The position numbers and the translations under genes are program-made. The notes under the pieces are model-generated. The model was given only the letters and a program-made list of their open reading frames with translations, did not search any database and was not told the origin of the DNA. Below, in pieces: positions 22,859 through 35,580 of a stretch of 64,000 nucleotides of DNA; position 1 is the stretch's first letter; every line of letters starts with the position of its first letter. This stretch comes from Parietaria judaica (taxonomy: Eukaryota > Streptophyta > Magnoliopsida > Rosales > Urticaceae), in contig OX940863.1 in assembly GCA_954871525.1 (NCBI GenBank), positions 3,882,001-3,946,000 on the forward strand. The letters run 5' to 3'.

Positions 22859-24113
22859 AATATCAGTAGCACTGTGGTCGTCGGTTGTCACATCTTGACG
22901 ACTTCCCCTCGGAGAATTGTTAGCGGGTCCTACACCAATGCTTGCGCTGTTTCGGGAAGAATTCATAGAATTGAGATGGTCTTTTACGTTTTTAAGCAAC
23001 GCGTTCATCGAATGCATTTCAGAACATAGCTCTTCGATCCGCGCCTCCTCTTTGCCAATATTTCGTGTGTTCATCGATAATGGCGGGACTACAAAATCAA
23101 CTCCTGCCATTTGTTTGACGAGCGAAGAAACCGCGAGCAAGCTTTCATGGAAACTAAAGCACTGTTTCGTCAATTGTTCCATTTTCTCCTTGTGTTTTTT
23201 AGACACACCATTTTTGAATGATGATGAGCTTGCACGCTTCGCACCAATTGCTTTCAATCTAGGCAGCGATGTATACCCGGGTATATATCGAGACCATCAA
23301 GAACCTATCACTTCACCGACTATATCTATGTCCGGGGGATAATCAGAATCGCCGACAATTGAAGCCCCAGAACTGCTCCCTTCCTCTTCGGATATTTTAT
23401 TTTGAATATCAACCATTTGATTCTGTAATTATTATGAAAATCAATTACATATTAAAAAATGATAAATTCAAATGCATCACTTACATAGTAGGTCTCGGCC
23501 GTTGAATTGACCCATTCACCATTTGCTTTCTTCTTGTGTAGCTTGGCGAATGTTGCTACCATATTTGGTTTTCGGCCGGTAACCGGACCAATCTATAACA
23601 AAATTATTAAACATATTATTAAGTTTGAAATGAAATAAATATACAATCTAAGCACTATAACTTACTTGGGCATTTATGTGTGAAACAATGGTTTTTGAAC
23701 CATGTGTACCGGTTGTCGGCATCTTCGAACGAGCTTCTTTTGCTCTTGTGGAATTTTCCTTCAAAATATTTATTGTCAGTAAGTAAGCAAGTGAAAGTAA
23801 AAAAAATAAAAGTAAGTAAGCAAGTGCATGGGCAATGTAGAGTTAGCAAGTTAGGTTAGAATAGATGTTATACCTTGTGTTCCGGAGAACAAAAATGATC
23901 GCAAATGAGCACCCAATTTTCCATATGCACACCACGATAAGGCTTTGTTTTCGTTATTTCATTATTTGTCTCTCCGCCTTTTCCATTCCAATACACTTTC
24001 ATTGCAACACGCCAATCCACCAATACTTTTCCCATTGATTTGCACGTTGCATCCATGGACACGACATCTTCTTTATCAAATATAAACTTCTCTTGCATTT
24101 TAAAATATAATTA
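22859..24113 (-). pseudogene. Transposase_24-like (TNPA-type) gene remnant of the CACTA element
   Basis: Minus-strand blocks separated by introns or decay. About 24098-23868 has QEKFIFDKEDVV, then MGKVLVDWRVAMKVYW, then HMENWVLICDHFCSPEHK, as in the plant Ptta/En-Spm Transposase_24 domain. About 23849-23690 continues it (RYTWFKNHCFTHK). About 23600-23490 reads GRKPNMVATFAKLHKKKANG then WVNSTAETYY, the next conserved block. 23257-22859 is a coiled-coil-like, Gln/Leu-rich tail ending TDDHSATDI. These proteins bind the subterminal repeats of CACTA elements. I did not try to rebuild the full frame. Confidence 0.72.
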
Positions 24114-24242
24114 ATTATGTAAAAATATACTAACAATTGATTAAAATATACTAAAGTTAAGATATTTTACCAGTAAATGATCGATAATAACATTGATCGT
24201 CTTGCGTGGCACGCTTGTCCAAGAAATATATGTCGATTTAAT

Positions 24243-24563
24243 CTAAATACCGATTATATCTAACGTGATCTTAACTATTGAAATGATGAGAAATATAACA
24301 TACTTTAAGTACTCCTCCGTTGTTGTACAGTTGTTGAAGATGTACCACTCAGCCATGTCCTTCAATTCATCATTTAGAAAGAAAATAGTATCATTTCCAA
24401 AAGGGTGGCCCACTTTCTTAAAAATTGAAATCTCCCGGCTTTGTTGAGGATCTACTTGGTCATTATGTCTGTCAGGCCTATTGAATCGGGTTTCGACATC
24501 TTCATGGAAGTACATTGCGCAAAATGTCAACGCCTCATTCACCACGTAAGATAGTACATGCAA
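24243..24563 (-). pseudogene. TNP2-type transposase C-terminal fragment (DUF4218-like)
   Basis: The minus-strand frame contains VVNEALTFCAMYFHEDVETR followed by FNRPDRHND, closely like the end of DUF4218 in plant CACTA TNP2 transposases. The catalytic DDE part is missing, so it cannot move the element. It lies upstream (on the minus strand) of the Transposase_24 remnant, the normal gene order. Confidence 0.72.
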
Positions 24564-26450
24564 ACGAGAGAGAGAAGGTCCCGATAAGAGAGTAGGCGAA
24601 CCTAGAGTAAGTCAGAAACTCGCCGTCAGTGCTGAAGCCCTCGCTGGAAGTGAGTCGGAAACTCGCCTTCTTCGTCGAGGGAAATATTGGGGTTTCGAGA
24701 TTTGGGGGTTTTGAGATTTGGGGGTTTCTGCTGAGTAAAGTTTTTTCGAGGGAAATATTTGGCGCAGAGAGGCAGAAAAAGTGTTAGTGAAATATTTGTG
24801 AAAATAAACTTTTACCAGCTCTTTAAAATGAGACGCTGAATGTATTAATAACGTCGCTAAAGGTATATTCAGCGGCTAATCACACCAACCGAGCGGTTAA
24901 AAGTAAAACTCAAATTTCATATTTTGAAAAAGCCTAATTAATAACAAATATATATAACTAAATAAATCTACTAAAATATATAAATACTCAAATTGAAAAT
25001 GTATGTTTGAATCTTTTTTATTGAAATTAAATTAAAATACCTTCAAATAGTAATCAAGCTCAACATCAATATCTAACTTCTTTATAATATATATAGAATG
25101 TGTACACATTACTTAATTTAATCATGCTTGTAATAAAAAAAACAAGTAATATGAAAATATAATTGATAATTTTATACAATAACACATTATCTACATATAA
25201 AGTGAAACAAAATATAAATTGATTACTTAAATATAAAAGAATTTAAAATATTGATTGAAAGACTTTTACCGACGCATTTAAAATAGATTTAGCGGCTCCA
25301 AATATCACATTCACGGGCGAAAATATAAGGTTTTTCCGGCTCAATATGCAAAATGAAACGCCGAAAGTATATTCAGCGACTAACTCTACAGACTGGGCGG
25401 CTAAAAGTAAATTTCAAATAAATTTTGATTACTTTTGGACAAATTAATAGATAATAAGGATACATAACTTTATTATTCCCCTAAGTTATGATGAAAACTA
25501 TATATTACACTTAAATTGATAGCTTTAAATTTTTATTATTGATTCAAATCACAATAATATAAGTTTAAAGAGTAATAGCTCAACATCAATATCTAACTTT
25601 GTTACAATACAAGTAAACATTATATATATAAGTTTACATACTTCATACAAATTAATTAATTTAAACTTATAATTGATACAATAACACTTTATATGTACAC
25701 AAATCAAATTAAAATATATAAATGATAATTAAGTTGAGTAAAATATCTTGAAGAATGATTAAAGTACTTTTCCCGGCCCAATTAGCGAAATCAGCCGCAA
25801 TAACTATATTCAGCGGCTAAATATACTAAATTCGCGGTTAAAGGTAGGGTCAAATGTTTTACCGACGCATTTGAATAAAAATAGCGGGTAAAAGTATTAC
25901 TTTTACCGGCACTTTTTACGTACTGGGCGGGGAAAATGTGAACAGAAATTCCACAAAGCCTTTAGCCGCGCGTTACGTGAAACTAGCAGGTAAAAGTATT
26001 ATTAGCAGCCCATTAATTGGGCCGCTGAATCGTATTCAGCGGCTGGTTTCGTTAACTTCGCCGCTGAAACATTTATTTTTAGCGGCTCATTTTGGAACTA
26101 CGCCGGTGAAACCCTGTTTTCTTGTAGTGTATATATATATAATATATATATATATATATAACTTACATATATGTATATATAATCTTGAACTTATTCGCTT
26201 TAATTAATATCCTAATCTTGCCTCTATTAGTCTAGTATTACATAAATTTGATTAGTATCATCGTCACAACAATGTCAATTATACATCAATTAGGTTATTA
26301 ATTATAGCCAAAACCTATGATTATTACACATCAAGAAAAGTAACGACTATGATAATCTCCCTATCAACCTTGTCGGAATGAAAAGAAGATAAACGACAAA
26401 GTCAAATGACTCAAATACACTGTTGACTTGACTATGTATACTTTATATTA

Positions 26451-27060
26451 AGGTTCTAAATATCGATATCGATCTCGTTTCGCACTCTCCATTTTACGGA
26501 TATATCGCTTGCCGACGGATAAAAAGGAAGAAATTGATATATCGCTTGCCGATAATACCGCATAAATTTCACGGATATATCGCTTGCCGATCGAAATATC
26601 GACGGATATTCCGGAAAAATATTTTTAGTATTTCAATCATATTTTTATATAGTTTATAAATGACCTATTTAATAAATATGACAGATAGTTATAGCCTAGA
26701 AAACACACTCATAAATCATAACATAGCACAAATATACAACATAAAAGTCATAACTCATAACATAATGTCGACAGAACATAAAATAAGTTAGTCATCATAA
26801 TAAAGTCATAGAGTACGAACATAAATACGAACATAGAGTACGAAGTACGAACATAAATACGAAGCATGGTTCTAAATACCGATATCGATGTCGTTTCGCA
26901 CTCTTCATTTTACGGATATATCGCTTGCCGACAGATAAATGAGAAGAAATGGATATATCGATTTCGTGCGAATATCGTTTCGCATTTCTCATTTTCTGGG
27001 TACGTCGTGAATATATCGAGGACATGTCTGGATATTTAAAACATATATACACGTTATAAT
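26451..27060. repeat. Direct repeat with TATCGCTTGCCGA motifs
   Basis: A block starting GGTTCTAAATATCGATATCG at about 26451 is repeated at about 26873. Each is followed by TTTACGGATATATCGCTTGC. Within the first, the GATATATCGCTTGCCGA unit occurs three times. Between them is a short tandem of ACGAACATAAATACGAA units (about 26815-26870). No coding content; identity unknown. Confidence 0.6.
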
Positions 27061-27701
27061 TTGTACGTAACTTCACGTGTGAAAAGAAGAAGAAAAAATA
27101 ACCCTAACTTAGCTGATATTTCAATATATCTACTATCTAGGCAATGCGAAACAAACGACATGATTGGACTTAGACAAACCGTGACCACTCAAATCCATCG
27201 TCACATTAATTATCTTTTTACCATAAGATATCAATACCGTACGATATTATTTAATAGGTCACAAAAAATAAACGTACTTTCAACCCTCAAACAGTGACCA
27301 TTATATTTATTCGTCGGCATAAATAATGAAGAATTGAATCGAATATGTAACTAAGCATTGGCTTTGGCCTTTTGTCTTGGCTCTTTCCTCAGAGTGTCGG
27401 CAAATAAAAAATAAAAAATAAATCAACATATAATTCTCTATTGCTCGCTTAGCTGTAACTCCACACAACTTGTCCGAATCAGACACGTGGTAGCCTCCCA
27501 TTGGCCGACATGTCATCCCCGTCATTGCTCTACATATAGAGAGATCGAATCGATCGAGTTCGAGCCACATAAGTGTTTCCCACAGTATATATTAAAGCCA
27601 AAACGGCCAGTAATAATATATATTATATAATTATATACTACAAGAAGTATAATAGTATATATAGTTGCTTGCGACGGCAAGAATCCTCAAGTTGAGCAGA
27701 C

Positions 27702-30700
27702 ATGAAGAGGTCGAGTCTTCCTCACGCGCCGTCGTACGGGAGAATGAGCGAGGTGAGCGCAACGACGACTTCGTCGTCGTCTTCTTCGTCGTCATTGTCA
27801 TCGCTAGGTCAAAAGGACGAGGAAGGCGACTGGGAGATTAGGCCGGGAGGTATGTTGGTCCAGAAGCGGGTTGGCGCCACCATGCCGGAGGTCTCGGCGC
27901 CCAATGTGCGACTCCGCGTTGCTTTCGGTGCCAACCGGTACGAGATCTCCGTCAGCGGTCAGGCCACCTTCGGTAATCTTCACACTTCTTCCAAGTCCCA
28001 AGTGAAGTTCGTTGTATTTGACCAAAAAGAAAATATTATAATTGCATTTTTATTAACTTATTTTTTTTTGCTAATAACTACAAATCTGCAATACATTATT
28101 CGCCATATAAATTTCCTCAAATTAACTAGCAAATGTACTCTATTTTTTTCATTGTTTTTTCCATTTTTGCGTCTGACAAGTCATCATATATATATATATA
28201 TACATATTATATAATATAATATAGTATATATATAGTGTGTTTTGAACTTTGAAGTTTGAACTCTTTTATCATAAAGTCAAACTAGCTCAAATACTCTTAT
28301 GCTTAAGTAATAATTATTGATCATATTATAATCAACGGCAGAGCTAGGATTTACACTTCTTAATTAGGAGTCGGTTTGAATTTTTAATGAGGATACGGGA
28401 GAGGATAATTTGCAATTTTAAATAAATAACACTAAAAATTAAGAGCAAAAACTAATTATAAAAAAAAATGTGTGGGGGTTTCAACTTGCAACCAGTGGGG
28501 GTAGAAAAGTAAAAGGTTGTACTAACTTGGAGCGGGCGTGGCAGGGGAGGTGAAGAAGTGTCTGACGGTGGAGACGGGGCTTCAGGCCAGCGAGCAGAAG
28601 TTGGAGTTCAAAGGGAAGGAGCGGGACAACAACGAGTATTTGGACTTGTGCCGCGTAAAAGACCGGTCGAAGCTGACTCTCACGGAAGACTCAGCAAGCA
28701 TCGCGAGGAGAGCGGTGGAGAGGCGGCGCAATGCCAGGATTGAATCTGCCCTCCGCGCCATATCCGACATCTCCTTGGAGCTCGACAAGCTCGCCGACCA
28801 GGTCTCCTATAACAACATTCTTTTCGAGAATAATATTACGTGAATAACGTGACTTTTGTCACGTGATGACGTGAGATTTAGAGTGTGCATGCGTTGGATT
28901 TGTCGACCGACTAATCTACGAACTCGAAACATTTAACCTAATTATTATATAAGAACGTGGATTAGTACTCGTGATGTCTTTTCTGGGGTCGTATACATAT
29001 AATTACTAATTAGAGACAGCTGTGTGGCATATTGACTCAGTCAAACATGAGTTGGCGTTGACCGTGGACCCCATATCTTTTGTCATAGGTATTGGTCAAC
29101 TGGTTGACCATGTATTTGAGTACTGACAATTGTGATGGGCTGAAAAATAACTATCATGGTGATATTCTGATATATAATAAATTCTACAAATAGATAATTA
29201 AATAGGTACTATTTAAAGTGTAATTAATGAATGGATATATTAATATTAATTAGGATATTTCCGATGCCTAATCTTGTACGCAGTTGACGCATATTCTAAT
29301 ATATCTATGTTTTGCCACAATATACTGTGATGTCACAAAGCATGGTCGAGGTCAAATTTTGTGTTTGTTCTGTTATGATTTGCTACACGAAGAACCAGAG
29401 CCGCCCTGAAGGGAGATGGCATAGGCAAAGTAATGAAAAAAAAAAAAAACTATTGTTTTAGAGGCATCAAATGCAAGATATATACATATTTGTATACTAA
29501 TATTAAACTTTTTTAGTTTCGACTTTCGATAGGGTCCCATTTAATTTCAATAGGGCACCAAAATCGCTCTTCGCCTAGGACCCCGACAAACTCAGGATCG
29601 GCCCTTCGAAGACCGTGTGTACATATACAATTAAACTTCAAAAACATTATCCATTCAATACATTATAGATCTATATAGATTATAGACAATCACGTGTCTA
29701 ACTTTACAACATTAACTCGACATAAAAAAAAATAGACATCAACATTTTTTTGTGGTCTTTTGATACTATTGTTGTTGTAAAAAAAATTGAAAAATATATT
29801 GGAACACATAAAACAAAATTATTAAGTAATCATGCCACAAATATCCTTAATACACGTACCAAATGCCTAAAGCATATTCGTAAGGAAATATGAATATCAA
29901 AACCATGAAAATAATATAACAACGTTGTGATGTTTCGGGGTCGGATTAAAAGATGGAGACAAGAAAATTTACCCAGGTTTGGACCAAATCAAATGTCCTA
30001 CTTCCTACTTGAGAGCGGTTTCACTAATTATTAAATCAATCTGAGATTATAAATATTACAAACTCTCAAGACTTCCTATTTTCTCTCTTGCGTGAGATCC
30101 ACTTATTATTAAAGCCACATCATCACACATAATTATCATCTCAAAAAATAAAAAATATATAGATTCAAACTTGAAGAAGATTGTAATTCATCTATTTTCA
30201 ATATAAGTATTAATAACTGTTAGCTATATAAGCCTATATATTGCTTAGTTTGTCTCTCTTTTTTTTTTTATGTAAAAATCATCTACTTTGCTCTCTTTTT
30301 AGTTTTTACCTAGTAATATATACCGAGTAGATATAAAACTATTAATTGGTCAAAAATATTTTGATTAATGAACTTTTGTTGCAGGTCTCGGCAATTGAGA
30401 CATCGATCTCAAAGCTCGTGAAAGTGTCCGATGTTCAAATCACAACGCTCATAGAGATGCTCATGAGACAAGCAATCAAGCTCGATAGCATTTCTGCAGA
30501 AGGAGACGCCATTGCTCAGAAAAGTTTGCATGTAACTAATTAATATTCGATAATTATATTTTAATACGTACATAGCTGAAAGTAATTAATTATCTTATTC
30601 ATGTCGTATTGCGTTTGGCTTTGTTCATGTCATTGCAGGGCAAGAGAGTTCAAAAGTGCGTGGAAACCCTAGAAGCGATCAAGATATCAAACGCAAGACT

Positions 30701-30785
30701 AAAGCCTGTCGTTGTGACGACCAAGTGGGAGACCTTTGACTTTGAGCCCCCGTTGACCACAGCCCACTGGGAAATTTTTGACTGA
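27702..30785 (+). CDS. BAG-family Hsp70 co-chaperone (ubiquitin-like + BAG domains)
   Basis: Four exons: 27702-27972, 28545-28801, 30385-30531, 30639-30785, all with GT..AG introns and frame kept, giving 273 residues. The N-terminus is a Ser-rich tail followed by WEIRPGGMLVQKR, the hallmark of plant BAG1-4. A ubiquitin-like domain spans roughly residues 66-145 (LRVAFGANRYEISVSGQATF, then VKKCLTVETGL, FKGKERDNNEYLD, VKDRSKLTL). The BAG domain covers about 155-235 (RAISDISLELDKLADQ, ITTLIEMLMRQAIKLDSI). The end, ISNARLKPVVVTTKWETFDF, is typical. BAG proteins bind the Hsp70 ATPase domain and act in stress and ion-channel turnover. Intron 2 is 1583 bp and holds a hAT-like MITE. A copia element begins about 70 bp after the stop. 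Confidence 0.94.
29396..29606. mobile_element. hAT-like MITE in BAG intron 2 (211 bp)
   Basis: Ends CAGAGCCGCCCTGA and, inverted on the right, AAGGGCCGATCCTGAG. Flanks CGAAGAAC (29388-29395) and CGAAGACC (29607-29614) match 7 of 8, the length of a hAT target duplication. The right half has CGCCTAGGACCCCG, a sequence common in such plant elements. Noncoding. Confidence 0.72.
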
Positions 30786-30856
30786 TATATTATCATACAT
30801 AGTATTTTTATGAGCCTCCTCATTCATGTAATATTATTCTTGATTCTTATTATTAT

Positions 30857-31228
30857 GGAAAAGGTGGAATTTTGGTGGGAGAGAATAAACTTGTATTGTA
30901 TTGATCACTTCTTGGCTTCGTTACAAAATGGTGGGGTGGAACTCTCTATTTATGGAGTTACATAGAGACTTCTAGATACAACATTAATTGTAGAAACTAC
31001 AAGATAACTTTAGGACTTAGTAGAGTTTTCTAAAACTTATAGAAATACGAGACTACTAATCTAGAATTTCTTAAGACATACAAGATAATTCTAGAAGTGT
31101 AGCAATTACAAGACTCTTCTAGAAACTTAAACATTACAAGAACTCTAGAAAACTACCAAATACTAGGACACTCTAAATATTACTAGAAAATTCTAGAGAC
31201 TTATTAAATCAGGTTTATAATTTCAACA
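30857..31228 (-). repeat. 3' LTR of the copia element (outer end eroded)
   Basis: Lies in the likely 3' UTR region of the BAG gene. It aligns with the other LTR from GGAAAAGGTGGA onward; the terminal bases before that differ. Confidence 0.8.
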
Positions 31229-31235
31229 CCCTCCC

Positions 31236-34200
31236 TTAAACTTGATTGGTTACTCCGAGAATGCTGCGCAGCTTGACAAAACGGTCTTGCTTGAGTGGCT
31301 TTGTAAAAATGTCGGCTATATGGTCTTCTGACTTCACGTACCTCAGCTCCACTTCTTTATTTGCCACGCATTCCCCTATGTAGTGAAAGCGAGTGTCGAT
31401 GTGCTTGCTCTTATCATGGAAGACTGGATTCTTTGCTAATGATAGCGCTGATTTGTTATCAACACGAATCTCGGTGGGCTCTTCTTGCGGCAGTCGTAAC
31501 TCTTCAGCAAATTTCTTAGCCAAATTGCATGACAAAACATGCAGTTGCAGCGATATATTCGGCTTCGCAAGTGGACAGTGTGACGATCGGCTACTTCTTC
31601 GATATCCATGTGAAAACAGTATCTCCCATAAAGAATACGAATCCACTTGTACATTTTTGATCGTCTATGTCTTCTCCCCAGTCGCTATCACTATATCCAG
31701 CCATCTCTAAACTGCAAGAAGTTGAATAAAGTAGGCCATAGTTGGTCATACATTTGATGTACCGAAGTATTCTCTTCGCATATTTGAAGTGGGTAATTGT
31801 TGGAGCTTCCATGTACCGGCTGATAACTCCAACAACAAAGAGAATTTCCGATCTTATATAAGTTAAGTATCGCAAACTTCCAACGAGGCTTTTGAAGAGA
31901 GTTGGATCCACCTTTTCTCTGTTGTCCTGCTTCGATAACTTAGCTCCGCATTCCATTGGGGTGCTTACCGGATTTGAATCGTCCATCTCAAACTTCTTTA
32001 GCATAGCCTTCTTACTTGATGAATATTCTGGTGTCTTGTTGCTTCGCTTCAATCCCCAAGTAGTAGGACATGAGTCCGATGTTTGTCATCTCGAACTCTT
32101 TCGTCATTTTTGCCTTGAACTCCTTAAACATAGTTGGATTGCAACCCATGAAGATCAGATCATCAACGTACAAGCACACGACCAACATATCTCCATCTTG
32201 AACTTTGATGTAGAGAGTATGCTCATATGGACACTTCTTGAAATTCCTCTCTTGGAAGTACTTGTCGATTCGAGCATTCCAAGCTCTTGGTGCTTGCTTT
32301 AGACCATATAAAGCCTTGTTCAATTTAAAGACTTTATCTTCTTGGCCCTTCACTTCATATCTCGTTGGTTGCTCGATATAAACATCTTCTTCAAGGTTCC
32401 CGTTTAAGAAAGCAGACTTCACATCCATTTGATAAATCTTCCACTTGTTTTGAGCCGCCAAAGAAATTATTAATCTAATAGTTTCAAGTAGAGCAACGGG
32501 AGCGAATACCTCGTCATAGTCGATTCCTTGCCTTTGGATATAGCCTTTTACTACCAATCTCGCTTTGTATCTCTCCACATCTCCTTTGGCATTCTTCTTC
32601 GCCTTGTAAACCCATTTGACTCCAATCGCCTTAAATCCTTGTGGAAGTGTAGTGAGCTCCCATGTATCGTTCTTTGTGATGGATTTTATTTCTTCATCCA
32701 TCGCATCTCTCCATTTCTTGATTTCAACCGCCTCTTGGTAGCTCAAAGGTTCATAGTTGCCAAATAAGCACAAGAGATTGACATCATCTTGGACTTCGGT
32801 TACCTGGTAAAGGTCTTGTAAACTTTTTGTTCGTGTCGTCTTTTATCTTTCGCTGGATGAATCTCCATGCTCTTCGATTGATGAACCTCATGGAATGACT
32901 GGCTCTTGAGGATCTTCTCTTATCTATTCGATTATTGGTTGCACCATCTCCTCTTCTTCTTCCTCAAAGTAAGGAAGAAAATCGTACTCGTCTTCTTGAA
33001 TATCCCAATTCCATGAATCTTCTTCATCGAACTCCACGTCGCGACTAATGGTAGTTTTTCCATTATCGGGATTGTAGAGCTTGTAGCCTTTGGAGTTTGA
33101 GTCGTACCCGATGAATATTAACTTCTCAGTCTTGTCATTGAGTTTCGATCTCTTTTTATCGGACACATGAGTATATGCTATGCTTCCGAATACTTTGAGG
33201 TGAGAGACTCTTGGCTTTCTTCCACTCCATGCTTCTTGAGGCGTCCTTCCGTGAACACTCCTAGTCGACGAACGATTTGCGAGGTAGATTGCGCAAGCCA
33301 CTGCTTCGGCCCAAAATTCCCTGGGCATTCTCTTGCTCTTTAACATGCTTCGAGCCATGTTGAGTATGGTTCGATTCTTTCTCTCCGCCACTCCATTCTG
33401 TTGGATAGTTCTTGGCAACGTCATCGGTCGAGACCAGTTTCTTTTTCCACCATAGCTTTGAACTTTCTAAAGTTTTCAAATACTTCTGACTTCTCTTTTA
33501 AGAAATACACCATGTCTTTCTCAAAAAATCGTCAATGAAAAGGAGAAAGTATTTGCTCTTACCAAGTGAGTGTGGTTTGATTGGACCACAAACATCGGTA
33601 CGGATGAGCTCAAGTTGCTTTGTAGCTCTTGACGTAGACTCCTTCGCGAAACTCTCCGGCATTGCTTTCCGAGTAAGCATCCTTCACAAAGTTGGTATGG
33701 TTGATTGATGCATGGCAGGCCTCTAACCATTTCCTTTATTGACAGTAGTTCAAGACCGCCAAAGTTGAAGTGTTCAAACCGCAAGTGCTATAGCCACGAT
33801 GAGTCGCTATAGCAAGCTTTTAGACACTTTACCACGTCGTATTGGATGCTTAATTTGAACATCCTATTATTTGTCATAAGCACCCTTGCAATCAAGTTGT
33901 TTTTGTCATCTCTAAGAAAATACTTATTTCTTTCAGGTGGATATCGTAGTCCTTCTCGAGCAGTTGACCCAAGCTCAAGATATTATTCTTCAGATTCGGC
34001 ACATAGTAGACGTCTGAGATGAATTGATGACCTCCGTTCTTTAAGCGTATGAGAATTTTACATTTGCCTTTAACTGATACCTTCGATTCATCTCCGAAAG
34101 AGACGTTTCCGGTCACCGCTTTGTTGAGCTCCATGAACATGTTTCTTTGTCCACACATGTGATTGCTTGCTCCGGTATCAAGGTACCATATGCTCTCCTC

Positions 34201-35160
34201 TTTGACGTTCTCTGCGCGTGCCATTAGTAAGGTGCCTTCTACTCCGCTTTTGTCTTCGACAAAGTTGGCATTTTCTTCAACGTTCTTTGGAAATATGCAC
34301 TCCGAAGCATAGTGTTTGACCTTGTTGCAGTTGTGGCATTTGATGTGGGATTTATCGTATCTCCTCTAAGTGTTTCCTCTTCCACGGCCTCTTGTTGCTT
34401 GTAAACTCTGGCTTCGTTCTCCATTGTTGAAGTTGTTGTTGTTAAAGCCTCATCTTCCTCGTCCTTGTCCACGTCCTCTTCCTCTTTGGCCTCTATCGTT
34501 GCCAAAGTTTGCCTCCTTCAAGTTAAGTTGAAGTAGTTGCTCTTTATCCTCCTTTTTCCTTTGCTTCATCTTTTTCTTTTCTTCATATGCTTGCAAGGAA
34601 CTCATGAGTTGCTCAATCATCATGGTTTCTAAATCCTTTGTTTCTTCAATGATGGTGACGATGAACTCGAAGCTTGTACTCAAGGTGCGAAGAATTTTCT
34701 CTATGACTTTAACTTCGTTAATTTCCTCACCATTCCTTCTTAATTGATTGACTATTATCAATACTCTTGAGAAATAATCGAAAATTGATTCCGAATCCTC
34801 CATGAACAAACGCTCAAACTCACCTCTAAGAGTTTAAAGACGAATCTTTTTAACTTGCTCAATTCCTATGTTGCAAGTTTGTACCTTCTCCAATGCCTCC
34901 TTCGTCGTCGTTGCATTTGCTATCTTTTCAAATCCATCCTCATCAACCGCTTGGTAAATGAGGTGGGGAGCTTTCTTGTCTCTCTTCCGCGAATCTCTCA
35001 AAGCTTCTCTTTGAGCTTGAGATAAACCAACATCTTCTTGCTCCTTGTGGCCTTTCTCGACGACTTCCCACACGTCTTGTGCTCCAAGGAGCGCCTTCAT
35101 CTTGATACTCCAATTGTCGTAGTTGCTCTTGGTGAGCATCGGAACTTGGAAGGGAATCAT
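31236..35160 (-). pseudogene. Copia gag-pol polyprotein, broken by several frameshifts
   Basis: Minus strand, in pieces. Gag starts at 35160 (MLTKSNYDNWSIKMKALL) and breaks near 34830; a second piece runs 34809-34450. A zinc knuckle [14 protein letters not shown] lies near 34290-34340. The protease motif [12 protein letters not shown] is near 34170-34200. Integrase pieces lie at 33784-33498 (C..C of the zinc finger region; FIDDF) and 33479-32924 (NGVAERKNRTIL). Reverse transcriptase is at 32773-32012 with YVDD. RNase H is at 32052-31236 (YSDSDWGED, then VDNKSALSLAKNPVFHDKSK) with another shift near 31640-31560. At least five breaks make it non-functional. Lineage is probably Tork/TNT1-like, by memory of the gag start. 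Confidence 0.85.
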
Positions 35161-35202
35161 TTCTCAGTTTGCCATTTCGATCTTATGGCTGTGATACCAC
35201 TT

Positions 35203-35580
35203 TGTTGGGAAGTAATTTGGAAAAGGTGGAACTTTGGTGGGAGAGGATAAACTTTTATTGTATTGATCACTTATTGGCTTGATTATAAAATGGTGAGGTG
35301 GAACTCTCTATTTATAGAGTTCCATGGAGACTTCTAGATACAACATTAATTGTAGACACTATATGATAACTTTAGGACTTAGTAGAATATTCTAGAACAT
35401 GTGGAAATACAAGACTACTAATCTATAATTTCTTAAGACATGTAAGATAATTCTAGAAGTCTAGAAATCACAAGACTCTTCTAGAAATTTAAACATTACA
35501 AGAACTCTAAAAACTACCTAATATTAGGACACTCTAAATATTACTAGAAAATTCTAGAGACCAAGTTTATAATTTCAACA
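35203..35580 (-). repeat. 5' LTR of the copia element
   Basis: Shares the AAAAGGTGGAACTTTGGTGG block and the later CTCTAGAATTTTCTAGTAAT (minus) region with the copy at 30857-31228, with many substitutions. The visible divergence points to an old insertion. Confidence 0.85.

Larger units (their letters stand above)
22229..26129 (-). mobile_element. Decayed CACTA (En/Spm-like) DNA transposon
   Basis: The right end, read on the minus strand, is CACTACAAGAAAACAGGG, the classic CACTA terminus; it ends at 26129. The left end keeps the next bases (AGGGTTTCAGTGGCGG at 22243) but its CACTA tip is eroded. Both flanks are packed with subterminal repeats of an AGCGGCTAAAAGTA / GCCGCTGAAA type in both orientations (22250-22640 and 24820-26110). 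These are the kind of motif bound by TNPA-type proteins. Inside, on the minus strand, are remnants of a TNP2-type transposase and a Transposase_24 protein. Confidence 0.88.
30857..35580 (-). mobile_element. Decayed Ty1/copia LTR retrotransposon
   Basis: Element reads on the minus strand. 5' LTR: 35203-35580 (378 bp, TGTTGG inner end on the plus strand, CAACA outer end). 3' LTR: about 30857-31228; its outer ~18 bp do not match the other LTR, so it is truncated or altered. The primer-binding site next to the 5' LTR is TGGTATCACAGCC at about 35188-35200 (one mismatch to initiator Met-tRNA). The polypurine tract is AAGTTTAAGGGAGGG at 31229-31244. Gene order gag, protease, integrase, reverse transcriptase, RNase H is that of copia. 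No target duplication could be confirmed. Confidence 0.9.
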
